From a bacterium (lineage in GTDB: Bacteria; Margulisbacteria; Marinamargulisbacteria; SXXA01): a DNA stretch of 6,509 nt. The position numbers and the translations under genes are program-made. Of this stretch, positions 6,305 to 6,509 are shown piece by piece. Each line of letters opens with the position of its first letter. Position 1 is the first letter of the stretch. The notes beneath the pieces were generated by a model. That model had not been told where the DNA came from and did not search any database. It was given only the letters and a program-made list of their open reading frames with translations. The stretch is from assembly GCA_010027915.1 (NCBI GenBank), contig RGUG01000076.1, positions 1 through 6,509 of the forward strand, written 5' to 3'.

Positions 6305-6509
6305 TACCCGCTGGCCTTATGACTTGTTGGCATGGCTGGGGGCCGTTTTGTTGCATGCCTTGTTGTTGGGATTGCACTTTCGGTCCCCGGATCTCACCCT
6401 TCGGCTGTTGCATACCTCTGAGCGACCGGTATCGATGGTGGTCTCGTTAACGTCCACCTTGGCCTCCTCGCCCACGTATCCCGATGCCCCGTCTGTTCCG
6501 TCACTTGTC
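6285..6509 (+). CDS. tonB: TonB-like energy transducer, N-terminal part
   Basis: Only the first 75 residues are in the window; the frame is still open at the edge. They show a short N-terminus, one membrane segment (about 14-30), then a proline- and serine-rich periplasmic stretch, the usual start of TonB. The segment contains His24 in AVLLHALLLG, matching the histidine of the SxxxH motif that contacts ExbB-ExbD; the serine position holds Ala20. After the segment, RPVSMVVSL resembles the region following the anchor in known TonB proteins. The gene overlaps exbD by 20 bases and has its own ribosome binding site. TolA has a similar anchor, so identity rests partly on the spacer composition and on gene order; the diagnostic C-terminal domain lies outside. 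Confidence 0.7.
   Translation, partial: MHPLVANTRWPYDLLAWLGAVLLHALLLGLHFRSPDLTLRLLHTSERPVSMVVSLTSTLASSPTYPDAPSVPSLV

Overview
This window comes from a diderm (Gram-negative-type) bacterium with roughly balanced GC content. An ExbB/ExbD/TonB-type energy-transduction system at the right end implies an outer membrane. The taxon cannot be assigned from the sequence alone. All recognisable genes are on the + strand and packed with almost no spacing. Codon use looks uniform across them (many GCC, ACC, CCC, GGG, TTG and ATT codons), so nothing suggests a recent insertion, and no mobile element, tRNA, rRNA or CRISPR array is visible.

Region 1 (about 141-5131) is a tight run of five housekeeping or envelope genes: lipA (lipoyl synthase), plsY (acyl-phosphate:glycerol-3-phosphate acyltransferase), gpsA (glycerol-3-phosphate dehydrogenase), a polyprenyl-phosphate sugar phosphotransferase that starts a surface glycan, and one gene joining a NadD-type adenylyltransferase to a CoaE-type dephospho-CoA kinase. 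Every junction is a 1- or 4-base stop/start overlap (ATGA, TGATG, ATGA, TTGA), which indicates translational coupling. GpsA makes the glycerol-3-phosphate that PlsY acylates, so this pair forms the first steps of phospholipid synthesis. The NadD-CoaE protein would serve NAD and coenzyme A synthesis, which in turn feed GpsA and acyl metabolism.

Region 2 (5132-5258) is a 127-base gap. It is AT-rich in its right half, with an A10 run, an imperfect 11-base direct repeat at 17-base spacing, and a good ribosome binding site for the next gene. It is the likely control region of the second operon. A 30-codon open frame coupled to nadD-coaE covers most of it and may or may not be real.

Region 3 (5259-6509) holds exbB, exbD and the start of a tonB-like gene cut by the window edge. 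These also overlap, but unlike most genes in region 1 each has a recognisable Shine-Dalgarno sequence.

The most notable points are the NadD-CoaE fusion, which has lost the usual NadD C-terminal tail and carries changes at several CoaE signature positions; the complete absence of the tetranucleotide GCGC from 6.5 kb (CGCG occurs only twice); and an 11-base perfect inverted repeat whose right arm covers the probable lipA start codon.
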